A stretch of 64,000 bases of DNA. It comes from Maricaulis parjimensis. Its GTDB lineage: Bacteria; Pseudomonadota; Alphaproteobacteria; Caulobacterales; Maricaulaceae. Shown here in pieces: positions 1-7,940 of this stretch; the first letter of the stretch is position 1; each line of letters opens with the position of its first letter. The notes under the pieces are model-generated. The model saw nothing but the letters and a program-made list of their open reading frames with translations. It did not search any database and had not been told where the DNA came from. The translations under genes were made by a program, and so were the position numbers. Location: positions 62,001-126,000 of the forward strand of contig NZ_JADOTT010000005.1 of NCBI RefSeq assembly GCF_016817355.1, in the 5' to 3' direction.

Positions 1-77
1 TTGAAGCCGTCAGACTTCAGCATCAGTTCGATGGACTGGGCAGTCGCCCGATCGTCCTCAATCAGAAGAACCCGCAT
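1..77 (-). CDS. ctrA: CtrA response regulator, 5' end only (partial)
   Basis: The reverse strand reads ATG then 25 codons, beginning MRVLLIEDDRATAQSIELML, before the window edge. This is the start of the receiver domain of CtrA, the master cell-cycle transcription regulator of Caulobacter-type alphaproteobacteria. The E7-D8-D9 acidic cluster, which binds Mg2+ next to the phospho-acceptor Asp, is intact. CtrA normally binds TTAA-N7-TTAA sites in flagellar, division and methyltransferase promoters. The gene is transcribed leftward, away from fliI. The upstream region carries TTAA half-sites and GANTC sites, consistent with autoregulation and methylation control. The identification rests on only 25 residues, but these match the near-invariant CtrA N-terminus. 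Confidence 0.9.
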   Translation of the reverse strand, partial: MRVLLIEDDRATAQSIELMLKSDGF

Positions 78-136
78 TGGTTCGCCTCCGGTTTGCCTTA
101 CCGGACGAATCAGTGCCGCCCGGCCTCACCTCGTGA

Positions 137-272
137 TTAACCTTATTTGGACGCTAGGCGGAAACCCTTAACGAAAGTTAACTGCGGCTTGACCCTGTTT
201 CAGAATCGTCAGGAAAGCTGAATCGCGCTGGGCGGCTTGATTCGCAAATCGCGTTAACCATTCAAGGGTTAA
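137..272. promoter_or_regulatory. CtrA-type TTAA half-sites and GANTC sites upstream of ctrA
   Basis: TTAACC is seen at 137-142. TTAACGAAAGTTAAC spans 168-182, two TTAA separated by 6 bp. TTAACCATTCAAGGGTTAAC spans 254-273, two TTAA separated by 11 bp. GANTC methylation sites are at 203-207 and 239-243. CtrA consensus is TTAA-N7-TTAA, so these are near-matches or half-sites rather than perfect boxes. The combination of TTAA motifs and a CcrM site in front of ctrA matches the known logic of Caulobacter ctrA autoregulation. Which element serves which promoter cannot be told from sequence. Confidence 0.55.
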
Positions 273-445
273 CGCGGCCGGGAATGCCGGAAATGACTCA
301 AATCATTGTGGATTGATCAAATATAACACGCATAAAGTATAGCCAGTTGCGGCCCCTCAAGTGCGGGTTTGAACACGGGTTTGACCGGTTTTCAGGGCTC
401 CGAACCCCCGATTCCGTTTTCCACACCTGAATTCACTCTATTCGG

Positions 446-468
446 GACTCGAATCGGGAATCGGAGTC
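446..468. promoter_or_regulatory. Cluster of four GANTC (CcrM) sites inside an inverted repeat
   Basis: GACTC (446-450), GAATC (451-455), GAATC (458-462) and GAGTC (464-468) lie within 23 bp. The outer two belong to the inverted repeat GGACTC/GAGTCC (445-450 and 464-469). GANTC is the target of the CcrM adenine methyltransferase and of the methylation-sensing regulator GcrA in this group. The cluster sits about 135 bp before fliI, so it may tie fliIJ (or a distal ctrA promoter) to replication-fork passage. Confidence 0.5.
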
Positions 469-506
469 CGGCCGCACTGATTTCAGTCGAATTTAGCCTG
501 CAAAAA

Positions 507-602
507 ATGCCGGGTGTTTACACGAACGCAACCGGCTGGGCCGTAGAGTGCGTCCTGTCCGGTACCCAACACCGGGTGTTGATGAGGCGGGCTGACCCGT
601 AA
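507..602 (+). CDS. Possible 31-aa leader ORF overlapping the fliI start
   Basis: An ATG at 507 opens a 31-codon frame whose TAA stop (600-602) overlaps the fliI ATG as TAATG. The peptide begins [15 protein letters not shown] and has no recognisable domain. The same frame is open further upstream from about 369 using non-ATG starts. The fliI start has only a weak and distant purine-rich site (GAGG at 584-587), so termination-reinitiation coupling is plausible. The codon pattern is not convincingly coding, so this could be chance. Confidence 0.25.
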   Translation: MPGVYTNATGWAVECVLSGTQHRVLMRRADP

Positions 603-1948
603 TGATGCAAACTTTGATCGATCGCGTTGAGCGCCTGGATGATCGCGTGCTGGAAGGCCGCGTGAGTGCGCTCAATGGTTTGCTCGTTGAAGCAGAGGGT
701 CCCAAGGCGGGCCTCTCTCTCGGCGCGCATGCCTGTATCGAGACGTCTGCGGGCACTGCCGAATGCGAGATTGTGGGTTTCCGGGGTGAGACGGCCCTGA
801 TGATGCCCTTCGGCCCGTTGGAAGGTGTCCGGCCGGGCGCGAAAGTTCTTCTGCAGCCCGAAGCGGCCCGTGTCCGGCCTTCGCAGTCCTGGCTGGGACG
901 CGTGCTGGACGGTTTCGGCCGGCCGCTGGACGGGCAGGGTGCATTGAGTGAGGGGAGCCATCCCTATCCGCTCAAGGGCAATCCGCCGAGCGCTCATGGA
1001 CGGGCCCGTCTGGGCGACCGTCTGGATATGGGCGTCCGGGTGCTGAATGGTTTCATTCCGATGCGGCGCGGTCAGCGTCTCGGTATTTTCGCCGGCTCCG
1101 GCGTTGGCAAGTCCGTGCTCATGTCGATGCTGGCGCGGGCCTGCGATGCCGACGTCATCGTAATCGGCCTGATCGGCGAACGGGGCCGTGAAGCCCGTGA
1201 GTTTGTCGAGGATGTGCTGGGCCCGGAAGGCCGCAAGCGCTCCGTCGTTATTACCGAGACGTCCGATGCGCCGGCCCTGGCCCGTCGCCAGGCGGCCCAT
1301 CTGACCCTGACCACGGCGGAATATTTCCGCGACCAGGGTCTCGACGTCCTCTGCCTGATGGACAGTGTCACCCGTTTTGCCCTCGCTCAGCGCGAGATCG
1401 GCTTGGCCGCCGGTGAACCGCCGACGACACGCGGCTATACGCCGTCTGTCTTTGCGGAACTGCCGCGTCTTCTGGAACGGGCCGGTCCGGGACCGGAACG
1501 TCAGGATGGCGGCAAGACCGGCACCATCACCGGCCTGTTCACGGTTCTGGTGGATGGTGATGACCATAACGAGCCGATCGCCGATGCCGTGCGCGGTATC
1601 CTGGACGGTCACGTCGTGATGAGCCGCTCGATCGCCGAGCGGGGTCGCTATCCGGCCATTGATGTTCTCAAATCGGTCAGCCGGACCGCGCCGGAGGTCT
1701 ATGACCCCGAGCAGCGTCCCTTTGTGGCCGAAGCACGCAAGCTTCTGTCGGCCTATGCCGACATGGAAGAATTGATCCGACTGGGGGCTTACACCCAGGG
1801 ATCGAACCCGGTGGTGGACCGGGCAATTGCTCTCAACGAACCGTTGGAAGCATTCCTCGGACAGCAAAAAGACGAGGCGGCGGATATCCCGTCGACCTTC
1901 GCCATGCTGGCCGAGATTTTGGGTGGTGGTAAAGGAGAGCGCTCATGA
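602..1948 (+). CDS. fliI: Flagellar export ATPase FliI
   Basis: FliI is the F1-beta-like ATPase of the flagellar type III export apparatus. It works at the cytoplasmic face of the basal body with FliH and FliJ to unfold and feed export substrates. The 448-residue product is full length for the family. A Walker A loop GSGVGKS lies at residues 165-171, and the T3SS-ATPase signature region ([15 protein letters not shown]) and Walker B ([12 protein letters not shown]) follow. ATG codons at 602 and 605 are both possible; no strong ribosome site decides between them. The stop overlaps the fliJ start by 4 bp (ATGA), showing translational coupling. The partner fliH is in the separate fliF operon. Confidence 0.96.
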   Translation: MMQTLIDRVERLDDRVLEGRVSALNGLLVEAEGPKAGLSLGAHACIETSAGTAECEIVGFRGETALMMPFGPLEGVRPGAKVLLQPEAARVRPSQSWLGRVLDGFGRPLDGQGALSEGSHPYPLKGNPPSAHGRARLGDRLDMGVRVLNGFIPMRRGQRLGIFAGSGVGKSVLMSMLARACDADVIVIGLIGERGREAREFVEDVLGPEGRKRSVVITETSDAPALARRQAAHLTLTTAEYFRDQGLDVLCLMDSVTRFALAQREIGLAAGEPPTTRGYTPSVFAELPRLLERAGPGPERQDGGKTGTITGLFTVLVDGDDHNEPIADAVRGILDGHVVMSRSIAERGRYPAIDVLKSVSRTAPEVYDPEQRPFVAEARKLLSAYADMEELIRLGAYTQGSNPVVDRAIALNEPLEAFLGQQKDEAADIPSTFAMLAEILGGGKGERS

Positions 1949-2361
1949 CACGCTCGCATGAACCCCTGATCCGGTTGGCCCGGTTCAAGGTCGAAGAATT
2001 GCAGAAACAGATGGCCGAGCTTGATCGTTCGCGCCAATCCCTGATCGACCAGATCGAACGCCTAGAAGCGTCCGTTCCGGAAGAACAGGCGGCGGCGACC
2101 GAATTCAAGGAAGGCTTCATCGCCTATGGCTCCTACGCCCAGGCCGTGATCAAGCGGAAAGAGAATATCCGCCTGTCGCTGGACGAGGTCGAGGTTCAGG
2201 CCGATGCGCTGCGCGCCCGCCTGTCGGAAGCCTTCCAGGAGCTCAAGAAGTATGAGCTGCTCGAAGAGCGCCGTCTGGCCCGGATCGAGGAAGCGGTCCG
2301 CCAGGCCGAACAGGACGAGCTGGACGAGATCGCGCAGATCCGTCACTCGCGCCCGCACTAA
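1945..2361 (+). CDS. fliJ: Flagellar export chaperone/stalk protein FliJ
   Basis: FliJ is a small coiled-coil protein that sits in the FliI hexamer like the gamma subunit of F1-ATPase and links the ATPase to FlhA. The product has 138 residues and is almost wholly charged heptad-like helix (two long coiled-coil stretches, roughly residues 10-50 and 70-125) with no membrane segment. Sequence conservation in FliJ is poor, so the call depends on length, coiled-coil character and its 4-bp overlap with fliI. A hairpin follows directly after the stop. Confidence 0.88.
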   Translation: MTRSHEPLIRLARFKVEELQKQMAELDRSRQSLIDQIERLEASVPEEQAAATEFKEGFIAYGSYAQAVIKRKENIRLSLDEVEVQADALRARLSEAFQELKKYELLEERRLARIEEAVRQAEQDELDEIAQIRHSRPH

Positions 2362-2366
2362 AAAAG

Positions 2367-2395
2367 TCCCGGACCTTCACGCGGAAGGCCCGGGA
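2367..2395 (-). terminator. Rho-independent terminator for the TonB-receptor gene
   Basis: An 11-bp stem with one mismatch (TCCCGG.CCTTC / GAAGG.CCGGGA, loop ACGCG) is followed on the minus strand by a run of six T. It lies between the convergent fliJ and TonB-receptor genes. A second hairpin (2431-2450, GCCGGTC/GACCGGC) lies closer to the receptor stop. The plus-strand flank is only weakly T-rich, so the main direction is minus. Confidence 0.7.
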
Positions 2396-2496
2396 GTTTG
2401 AGCTTTCACAGTTTCCCACCTGCGAAATGAGCCGGTCTGCATGGACCGGCCGGGCGAGGCTGCACAACACGCTGCCCCGCCCAGCCGCGTTCGCGG

Positions 2497-4581
2497 CTAG
2501 AAGTTCCGTGACCAGCCGATATCGAAGCGGAAGGACCGCCCCGGTTCGCTGACCCCGGCGAAGACGCGGTCAAAGTCATGGTCAAGCACATTCTCGACAC
2601 CGGCATTGAAGGTCAGACCCGTCTCGGCAAAAGGCTGCCAGCGTGCATACAGGTCGGCGACGACATAGCCGGCCCGGTGCTCGTCCGGATCGGTCGGCGC
2701 ATCATAGTCGTCGGCCGCCTGGATCCGGCTCCCGACCAGGAAGCGCCGGTCCTCGAACTGCCAGCGCGCATCCACGAAGAGGCGTGTCGGCGCCAAAGAG
2801 CCCAGCGGATTTCCGGTCTGCGTATCTTCCCCGTCAATTCCTGTCAGCGAAGCGTCGATGGCGAGCGGTCCGTTGGCAAAGCCGAACTGGGCTTCATACC
2901 CGCTCAGTTCTGCGGACCCGACATTGCGGCTTTGCGTCGTGCCGGCCGAGCAGGGCGAGAAGAAGGGCGGCACGAAACAGGTCGCGTCGAAGGAGAAGTC
3001 GACAAACAAATCGATCAGATTGTCGGCCTGGGTCTCATAGACCGAAGCGCGCAGGTCAAGCCGGTCCACGCCGAGCTGATCGGCCAGGTCCAGGCTGAAT
3101 CCGATCTCCAGGGTTTCGGTCTCTTCCGGCAGCAGGTCCGGATTGGCGATGAACTCATTGGAGATGAAATAGGGCGCGCCCAGAATGATGTGCGGGAAGG
3201 AGAAATGGGTCCCGTCGATATAGAGCTCATTGATCGAGGGCGCCCGGAAGGCCTCGCCCCAGCTGACGAAAACATTGAAGGTCTCCGTCGGGGCATAGGT
3301 CAGGCCCAGACGGGTTGAGGTGGCGTCATTGGAAACGGCGGAACTTGTCGGCGTGGAGGTCTCGAAAGAATCATAGCGAAGGCCGGGCAGCACGATCAGC
3401 CGGCCGGGCAGGCCGAGCGGCGCCGGGCCGTCAATTTCCAGCTGGGTCCAGCCCGCCGCGAACTGGCTGTCGGCATCCGGAGCGCCGCCGCGTGTGCCGG
3501 TCGCATCGCCACTGTCGAACCCATCCTGGCTGTCTTCATAATATTCACCGCCCACCACGAGTGCGGCCTCATAGGCGCCGAGGTTGAACTCAAAGCGCTG
3601 GTCCCCGCGGATGCCCAGGGTTTCCAGATCGCGCCGGAGCTGGCGGCCGGACGCCAGTTCCAACTCGTCGACGCCGGACGTGTTGGAATAGACGGTCAGG
3701 TCCAGGTCCAGCCAGGGCAGGCTGGGCGGTGCGATGCTGGCATTCAGGGTCAGGTTCTCGGCGTCGATCTCCTTCTGGGCGAGCGCATTCAATGACCCGA
3801 CCGTCGCAACGCCCTGGGCATTATTGGGCTCGACCGCTTCGCCATCAAAACTCTGCCAGCTCAACTCAGCGCGAATACCGTCGGTGACATCATGGCCCAG
3901 CTTGAGAAGGGTGGAGAGGCTTTCATCGCTGGCCGGAAGGCTGTCGCCCGAACCCAGCGTGATATCTGAGGACGAGCGGCGGGAGACAGAGACGAGGCCG
4001 TCGAAACGTCCGTGGCGGCCATAAAGACTGGCCGATCCGCGCAATTCTTCATCCACCGTGCGATAGCCCGCGCCCAGGCTGTAGCCCCAGTCTTCATCCG
4101 CGCCGAGAAGATCATCGGTACCGGCGGTCCGGAAGGCGACAACACCGCCCGACGCGCCCGAGCCATAGAGGGCAGAGGCCGGCCCGCGCACGGCTTCGAC
4201 GCCAACCAGAAGGGCCGGGTCGATGAAGAAGACGCCGTCATGGGCTGAGCCGTAATTCTGGCGGGCCCCATCCAGCAGGAGTGTGGTGTTTTCCCGGCCC
4301 TGGCCCCGCAAGGCAATCGTCTGGCCCGTGCGGCGCGGTCCGCCGCTGGCCTCCAGGCCAGGCAGCTGGCGCAGCAAATCGTCCAGGTCGGACGGGCGGT
4401 AGAGGTCGATCGCTTCGGCGTCGATCGTGGCGGTCATGCCCGGATAGACGAAGGCGTCCAGATCGGTCTTGGTCGTCTCGACCACGATGACGTCGATCGC
4501 GTCGTCTTCGTTTCCATCCTGGGCCAGAACAGGCGTGGCCAGTGCCAGCGCCGCAGCGCCACTCAACAACACGGATCTCAT
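2497..4581 (-). CDS. TonB-dependent outer-membrane receptor
   Basis: This is a ligand-gated outer-membrane transporter energised by TonB. The 694-residue product has a signal peptide ending near VLAQ (about residue 20), a plug domain (roughly 45-160, with the typical LRGQGRENTTLLLDGAR segment) and a 22-strand barrel ending in an aromatic residue (SRNF). The start at 4581 is preferred over an in-frame ATG at 4650 because it gives a proper signal peptide and an AGGGAAG ribosome site. A Fur-like operator lies just upstream, so the substrate is probably a ferric siderophore or haem. The substrate itself cannot be read from sequence. The gene is divergent from a DUF6607-type lipoprotein, which may belong to the same uptake function. 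Confidence 0.93.
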   Translation of the reverse strand: MRSVLLSGAAALALATPVLAQDGNEDDAIDVIVVETTKTDLDAFVYPGMTATIDAEAIDLYRPSDLDDLLRQLPGLEASGGPRRTGQTIALRGQGRENTTLLLDGARQNYGSAHDGVFFIDPALLVGVEAVRGPASALYGSGASGGVVAFRTAGTDDLLGADEDWGYSLGAGYRTVDEELRGSASLYGRHGRFDGLVSVSRRSSSDITLGSGDSLPASDESLSTLLKLGHDVTDGIRAELSWQSFDGEAVEPNNAQGVATVGSLNALAQKEIDAENLTLNASIAPPSLPWLDLDLTVYSNTSGVDELELASGRQLRRDLETLGIRGDQRFEFNLGAYEAALVVGGEYYEDSQDGFDSGDATGTRGGAPDADSQFAAGWTQLEIDGPAPLGLPGRLIVLPGLRYDSFETSTPTSSAVSNDATSTRLGLTYAPTETFNVFVSWGEAFRAPSINELYIDGTHFSFPHIILGAPYFISNEFIANPDLLPEETETLEIGFSLDLADQLGVDRLDLRASVYETQADNLIDLFVDFSFDATCFVPPFFSPCSAGTTQSRNVGSAELSGYEAQFGFANGPLAIDASLTGIDGEDTQTGNPLGSLAPTRLFVDARWQFEDRRFLVGSRIQAADDYDAPTDPDEHRAGYVVADLYARWQPFAETGLTFNAGVENVLDHDFDRVFAGVSEPGRSFRFDIGWSRNF

Positions 4582-4597
4582 CTCGCTTCCCTCTGTT

Positions 4598-4612
4598 TGA
4601 GAATGATTTGCA
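4598..4612. promoter_or_regulatory. Fur-box-like operator in the TonB receptor promoter
   Basis: TGAGAATGATTTGCA at 4598-4612 (minus-strand reading TGCAAATCATTCTCA) closely resembles alphaproteobacterial Fur sites, which have TGCAAAT and TTCTCA half-sites. It lies 17 bp upstream of the receptor start. A second GAGAAT stretch is at about 4652-4657. Iron-dependent repression of the receptor and possibly of the divergent lipoprotein is the likely outcome. Confidence 0.6.
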
Positions 4613-4716
4613 TTAATGTGAGTTCTGCCCCTTGCTTTTCGCGAATGCAAGTGAGAATCTTTCGCGACTTACACCGGAAAACTTTCCGGGTTTTTAGACG
4701 GGGCATGAGGACACCT

Positions 4717-5703
4717 ATGAAAATCGCTTACTTCTCCGCAGCCGCTGCACTGTTGATGGCGGGCTGCGCCACCACGGATACGCAGACTGTTTCGAGCGCA
4801 CCGGCTGGCCTGACGCATACGCAGGCCCAGTATGAGCAGGACCGGGCCGCGATCCTGGCCATGCAGGGCGAGTACGCCGTGACGTTCGATTTCCGCGAAA
4901 CGGTTCCGGTGGCCGAGGGTTACGAGCTGGCCGAGCCGAAACTGACACCGGCCCGGGAAGTCGTGATCGTGGTTGAGGACACTGGCGACTTCATCATGCT
5001 CCAGCACTTGCTGATCGTGGGTGAGGAGGACAATCCCTTCATTGTGAAGCACTGGCGCCAGGACTGGGAATACCAGCCCGCGACCGTGCTGGCCTTCCAG
5101 GGACATGATGACTGGACCGTGGAGCCGGTCTCCGCAGACGAGGCGGCCGGGGCTTGGGCGCAGACCGTTTATCAGGTCGATGACAGCCCGCGCTATGCCG
5201 CCGTCGCGCCGTGGTCGCATGATGCAGACGGTGTATCGACCTGGGAGCCGCCGGTCTCCTGGCGTCCCCTGCCGCGCCGCGATGACACGACCCGTGATGA
5301 CTATGATGTCATCGCTGCCGTGAACCGCCACACGATCACGCCCTGGGGCTGGACCCATGAGCAGGACAATTCCAAGATCGTGGTGGAAGCGGATGGTTCC
5401 ACGCATGAGATTGTTCGCGAGATCGGCGTGAACACCTATCGCAATACCGATTTGTCCAACGACCAGGCCGCCCTGGATTACTGGGCTGCGACCCAGGATT
5501 ATTGGGCGCTGGTTCGGGCCCGTTTCGACTGGCTGGAAGACAATACGCAGCGCTTCCATATCGAGGATGATGCCGAGGGCACGCTCCTCTATGGCCCGGT
5601 TCTGGAGGCGGGGCAGCGGGTCTTGTTCGGTCTTGCGACTGTGGAAGAGGCTTTTGCGGAAGCCGAGACCTATCTGGACAGCCAGATCACCGTGATCGAA
5701 TAG
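4717..5703 (+). CDS. DUF6607-like outer-envelope lipoprotein
   Basis: The 328-residue product has a lipoprotein signal peptide with lipobox LMAGC (Cys17) and so is probably anchored in the envelope. The mature part is rich in Trp, Tyr and acidic residues, with motifs such as HWRQDWEY and TPWGWTHEQDN, which I associate with the DUF6607 family. No catalytic site is apparent. The start at 4717 is chosen for the lipobox position and a GAGGA ribosome site at 4707-4711; an in-frame ATG at 4705 is an alternative. The gene diverges from a Fur-box TonB receptor, suggesting a joint role in metal or haem uptake, but this is inference from neighbourhood only. Confidence 0.65.
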   Translation: MKIAYFSAAAALLMAGCATTDTQTVSSAPAGLTHTQAQYEQDRAAILAMQGEYAVTFDFRETVPVAEGYELAEPKLTPAREVVIVVEDTGDFIMLQHLLIVGEEDNPFIVKHWRQDWEYQPATVLAFQGHDDWTVEPVSADEAAGAWAQTVYQVDDSPRYAAVAPWSHDADGVSTWEPPVSWRPLPRRDDTTRDDYDVIAAVNRHTITPWGWTHEQDNSKIVVEADGSTHEIVREIGVNTYRNTDLSNDQAALDYWAATQDYWALVRARFDWLEDNTQRFHIEDDAEGTLLYGPVLEAGQRVLFGLATVEEAFAEAETYLDSQITVIE

Positions 5704-5726
5704 CGCTGCGCATCACGGACACGAAA

Positions 5727-5750
5727 AAGGCGGGCCCGAGGGTCCGCCTT
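5727..5750. terminator. Bidirectional rho-independent terminator
   Basis: AAGGCGGgCCC-GAG-GGtCCGCCTT forms a strong stem, with a T run on the plus side (ending 5754) and an A run on the left that gives T's on the minus strand. It separates the convergent lipoprotein gene and the small membrane-protein gene. Confidence 0.85.
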
Positions 5751-5756
5751 TTTTGT

Positions 5757-6080
5757 TCAGTTCCGGCCGTAGCGTCGCTTCGTCCAGTAAATTCCGCCGA
5801 TTAGGACCATGTAGAAGGTCAGGCGGAGCAGGACGATGATCCCGCCGCGTTCGTCCAGGCGGGACACCGCGAAGTCGAAAGCAAAGTCAGGCGGAATGCC
5901 CATGGCCCACCGGTAGAAGAAGGGGGCTGCGGCATCGACGAAAAAGGCAATCGCGGCGGCGGCCGGCCATTGCGGCCATTTGCGCATGATCAGCGCGGCG
6001 ACCAGCGACAGCACGATGATCAGCCACCAGTCGAACAGGGTAAAACCCGATGCCAGCCTGTCTCCCCAAGTGTCGTACAT
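5757..6080 (-). CDS. Small membrane protein, unknown function
   Basis: The 107-residue product has three hydrophobic segments: about 15-32 (FDWWLIIVLSLVAALIM), 40-57 (AAAAIAFFVDAAAPFFY) and 82-98 (IIVLLRLTFYMVLIGGIYW). It ends in a basic tail (KRRYGRN). No family was recognised. It begins 33 bp after flhG and could be the last gene of the flagellar operon, or simply sit next to it. The gene ends at the shared terminator. Confidence 0.7.
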   Translation of the reverse strand: MYDTWGDRLASGFTLFDWWLIIVLSLVAALIMRKWPQWPAAAAIAFFVDAAAPFFYRWAMGIPPDFAFDFAVSRLDERGGIIVLLRLTFYMVLIGGIYWTKRRYGRN

Positions 6081-6113
6081 GATGCTCCCCGGTCTCCTTG
6101 CCCCGTGGGCAGT

Positions 6114-6914
6114 TTAGGCCGCTTCCTTGCCGCGAGCGAGCGAACCGGCAATGCCGCGCATATCCTTGGCGGCATCACAGGCCGGTGCGCGCTTGGCGAC
6201 ACAGGTCTGTTGCCGGATGGCGGCTGGGACATTTGCGTCACGGCGAATGATGCCGGCTAGGGTGGGTGTGAATGACAGGAAGGCTTCGCAGGTCTTGCGG
6301 AAGGCGGCGAAGGCTTCGCGGGCGGTTTTTGAATCCGGTGCGTTATTGACGACGACCAGCGGCGCGGCGCCATCATCATGCAGACGCAGTGTTTTCACGA
6401 AGGCATAGGCGTCGGTCAGCGAGGTCGGCTCATCATTGATGACGACCACGACATCGTCGGCGGTCAGGGCGAGACGGATCGTGGCGCGGTCTGCACCGGC
6501 AGCCAGGTCCAGCACGGCCCGGTCATAGGACAGGGAGAGGGCAGCAACGCCGCTGGCCAGCTTGGTCAGGCCCGGCCCGGACAGATTGGCCAAGGCCCCG
6601 GATCCGGAACGGCCGGAGATGACATCGAAACCGCCATTTTCGCCCGCACCGCCCAGGGCCGGTGTGACGGCGTCCTTGAGATTGACGCGGCCGTTGAGAA
6701 CGCTGGTGATGTCGGAGGTCGGCTGCAGGCCCAGCTGCACGTCGATATTCGCCATGCCCAGATCGCCATCGACCAGGAGGACGCGTTCGCCCAGGCCGGA
6801 GAAGGCGTGCGCCATGCCGATCGAGCAGGTGGTCTTGCCGACCCCGCCCTTGCCGGAGGCCACGGCCAGGATGCGCCCGGCGGAACGGTCTTGTGGTGCG
6901 GATGCGAGCTTCAT
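6114..6914 (-). CDS. flhG: FlhG (YlxH/FleN) MinD-like ATPase controlling flagellar number
   Basis: FlhG is a MinD/ParA-type ATPase that works with FlhF to set flagellar number and place. The 266-residue product has a deviant Walker A (GKGGVGKTT, residues 21-29) and a Walker A'-type DGDLGMANID segment, which is typical of FlhG and MinD. The C-terminus lacks an obvious MinD amphipathic helix and ends in a basic-acidic tail. The start codon overlaps the flhF stop by one base (TGATG), so the two are translationally coupled. The call as FlhG rather than MinD rests on this location and the D-L-G-M-A-N motif. Confidence 0.88.
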   Translation of the reverse strand: MKLASAPQDRSAGRILAVASGKGGVGKTTCSIGMAHAFSGLGERVLLVDGDLGMANIDVQLGLQPTSDITSVLNGRVNLKDAVTPALGGAGENGGFDVISGRSGSGALANLSGPGLTKLASGVAALSLSYDRAVLDLAAGADRATIRLALTADDVVVVINDEPTSLTDAYAFVKTLRLHDDGAAPLVVVNNAPDSKTAREAFAAFRKTCEAFLSFTPTLAGIIRRDANVPAAIRQQTCVAKRAPACDAAKDMRGIAGSLARGKEAA

Positions 6915-7906
6915 CAGTCCGCCTCTTCGAACGGGGAATTGCGATCTTCGATCAGCGCGCGCGCCAGGCGCAGGGGCGTGGCCGGAGCCAGGCCGCCGCC
7001 GATGAAGGGGGTTGAGGAAATCTGGGCGAAGGCCAGACCGGTTTCACCGACGCCCAGAATGGCGCCGAGGCGGCGGGCACAGTCCAGCTTGACCGGAATG
7101 CAGCGGCTCGCGCCGATTGACGCGAACAGGGAGGCTCCGTCTTCGGCATCTTCCGGCGTCAGCCCGGCATCAAAGACATAGACGATCTCGGCCTGGGCGC
7201 TGTCAGCAAAGGCGAGCGTCATGTCCAGATCGTCCAGCTCGAACGGGTTGATCGCCGGGCTGTCGACCAGGATCGGACCCTCGATCGCGTCCACGGTTTC
7301 GATCATCTCGCGCGGATCGTCGACGGACTTGAACTGTGCGCCCATGCGTTCGGCCAGCGCTGACAGGCGGCCGGCGGCACCGGCCCGCTCGCCATCGCAG
7401 GAAATCAGGGTGGGTGTTGCGCCGGCCGTGATGGCGCGGGCGGCAATCTTGGCCAGGGCGGATGTCTTGCCGACACCCGGCGTGCCGGCGAACAGGACCG
7501 GATGTTCCGGGATCGCGGGCAGCGGCTGGAAGGTGTAGCGGGCCTCGATCGCGTGCGCGAGGCGCGACACGGCATGGCCATCCGTCAGGTCATGGGCCGA
7601 GCGGATCAGCGCCTGTGCCGAGATGCCGGGCGCGCGGTGGAATCCGAGCGCGCGGATCACGCGGTCCAGATCATTGTCTTCGCGCAGGCCGCGTTCGATA
7701 TCGGCTTCCGCCTTGAGGCGTTCGGAGCGTTCGCGCACCGGTTCGGCCGGTTCGCGGATCAGCGTGGCTTCCGCCGCAGCGCGCACCTGGACACCCCCGT
7801 CCGGACCATCGCTGGTGGCGATGATCACCGCTTCGGGGCCCATTTCACGGCGGACGTCCGCCATGGCCTGGGTCAGGGATTGGGCAGAGAAGGTTCTAAG
7901 TCGCAT
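6914..7906 (-). CDS. flhF: FlhF-like SRP-type GTPase with degenerate G motifs
   Basis: FlhF is the third SRP-family GTPase; it localises the flagellar basal body to the pole. The 330-residue product has the FlhF N-terminal start (MRLRTFSAQSLTQAM) with its basic B domain, a P loop GTPGVGKTS and a G4-like VKLD (canonical TKLD). The usual G2 (DTYRxxA) reads CDGERAGAA, and the usual G3 (DTAGR) reads VDSPAIN. GTP binding or hydrolysis may therefore be weakened. It lies 34 bp after flhA and overlaps flhG, the usual order flhA-flhF-flhG. I am confident of the family but less sure it is an active GTPase. Confidence 0.85.
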   Translation of the reverse strand: MRLRTFSAQSLTQAMADVRREMGPEAVIIATSDGPDGGVQVRAAAEATLIREPAEPVRERSERLKAEADIERGLREDNDLDRVIRALGFHRAPGISAQALIRSAHDLTDGHAVSRLAHAIEARYTFQPLPAIPEHPVLFAGTPGVGKTSALAKIAARAITAGATPTLISCDGERAGAAGRLSALAERMGAQFKSVDDPREMIETVDAIEGPILVDSPAINPFELDDLDMTLAFADSAQAEIVYVFDAGLTPEDAEDGASLFASIGASRCIPVKLDCARRLGAILGVGETGLAFAQISSTPFIGGGLAPATPLRLARALIEDRNSPFEEAD

Positions 7907-7940
7907 CGTTCAGATCAGTTGCGGGCGGTCATGCGGCCGT

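Larger units (their letters stand above)
78..601. other. ctrA-fliI divergent control region (524 bp)
   Basis: No convincing full-size gene lies here. The left half (78-360) is AT-richer and holds TTAA motifs at 137-140, 168-171, 178-181, 254-257 and 269-272, plus GANTC sites at 203, 239 and 295. The right half (361-601) holds a dense GANTC group at 446-468, an inverted repeat at 567-581 and a short open frame that ends at the fliI start codon. The region probably contains the ctrA promoter(s) on the minus strand and the fliIJ promoter on the plus strand. Confidence 0.7.

Noticed and set aside
369-602. A 77-codon frame upstream of fliI taken as a full gene
   Set aside because: It needs a TTG start without a ribosome site, has no family features and lies in a region of regulatory motifs. 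Only the 31-codon ATG-started part is kept, at low confidence.
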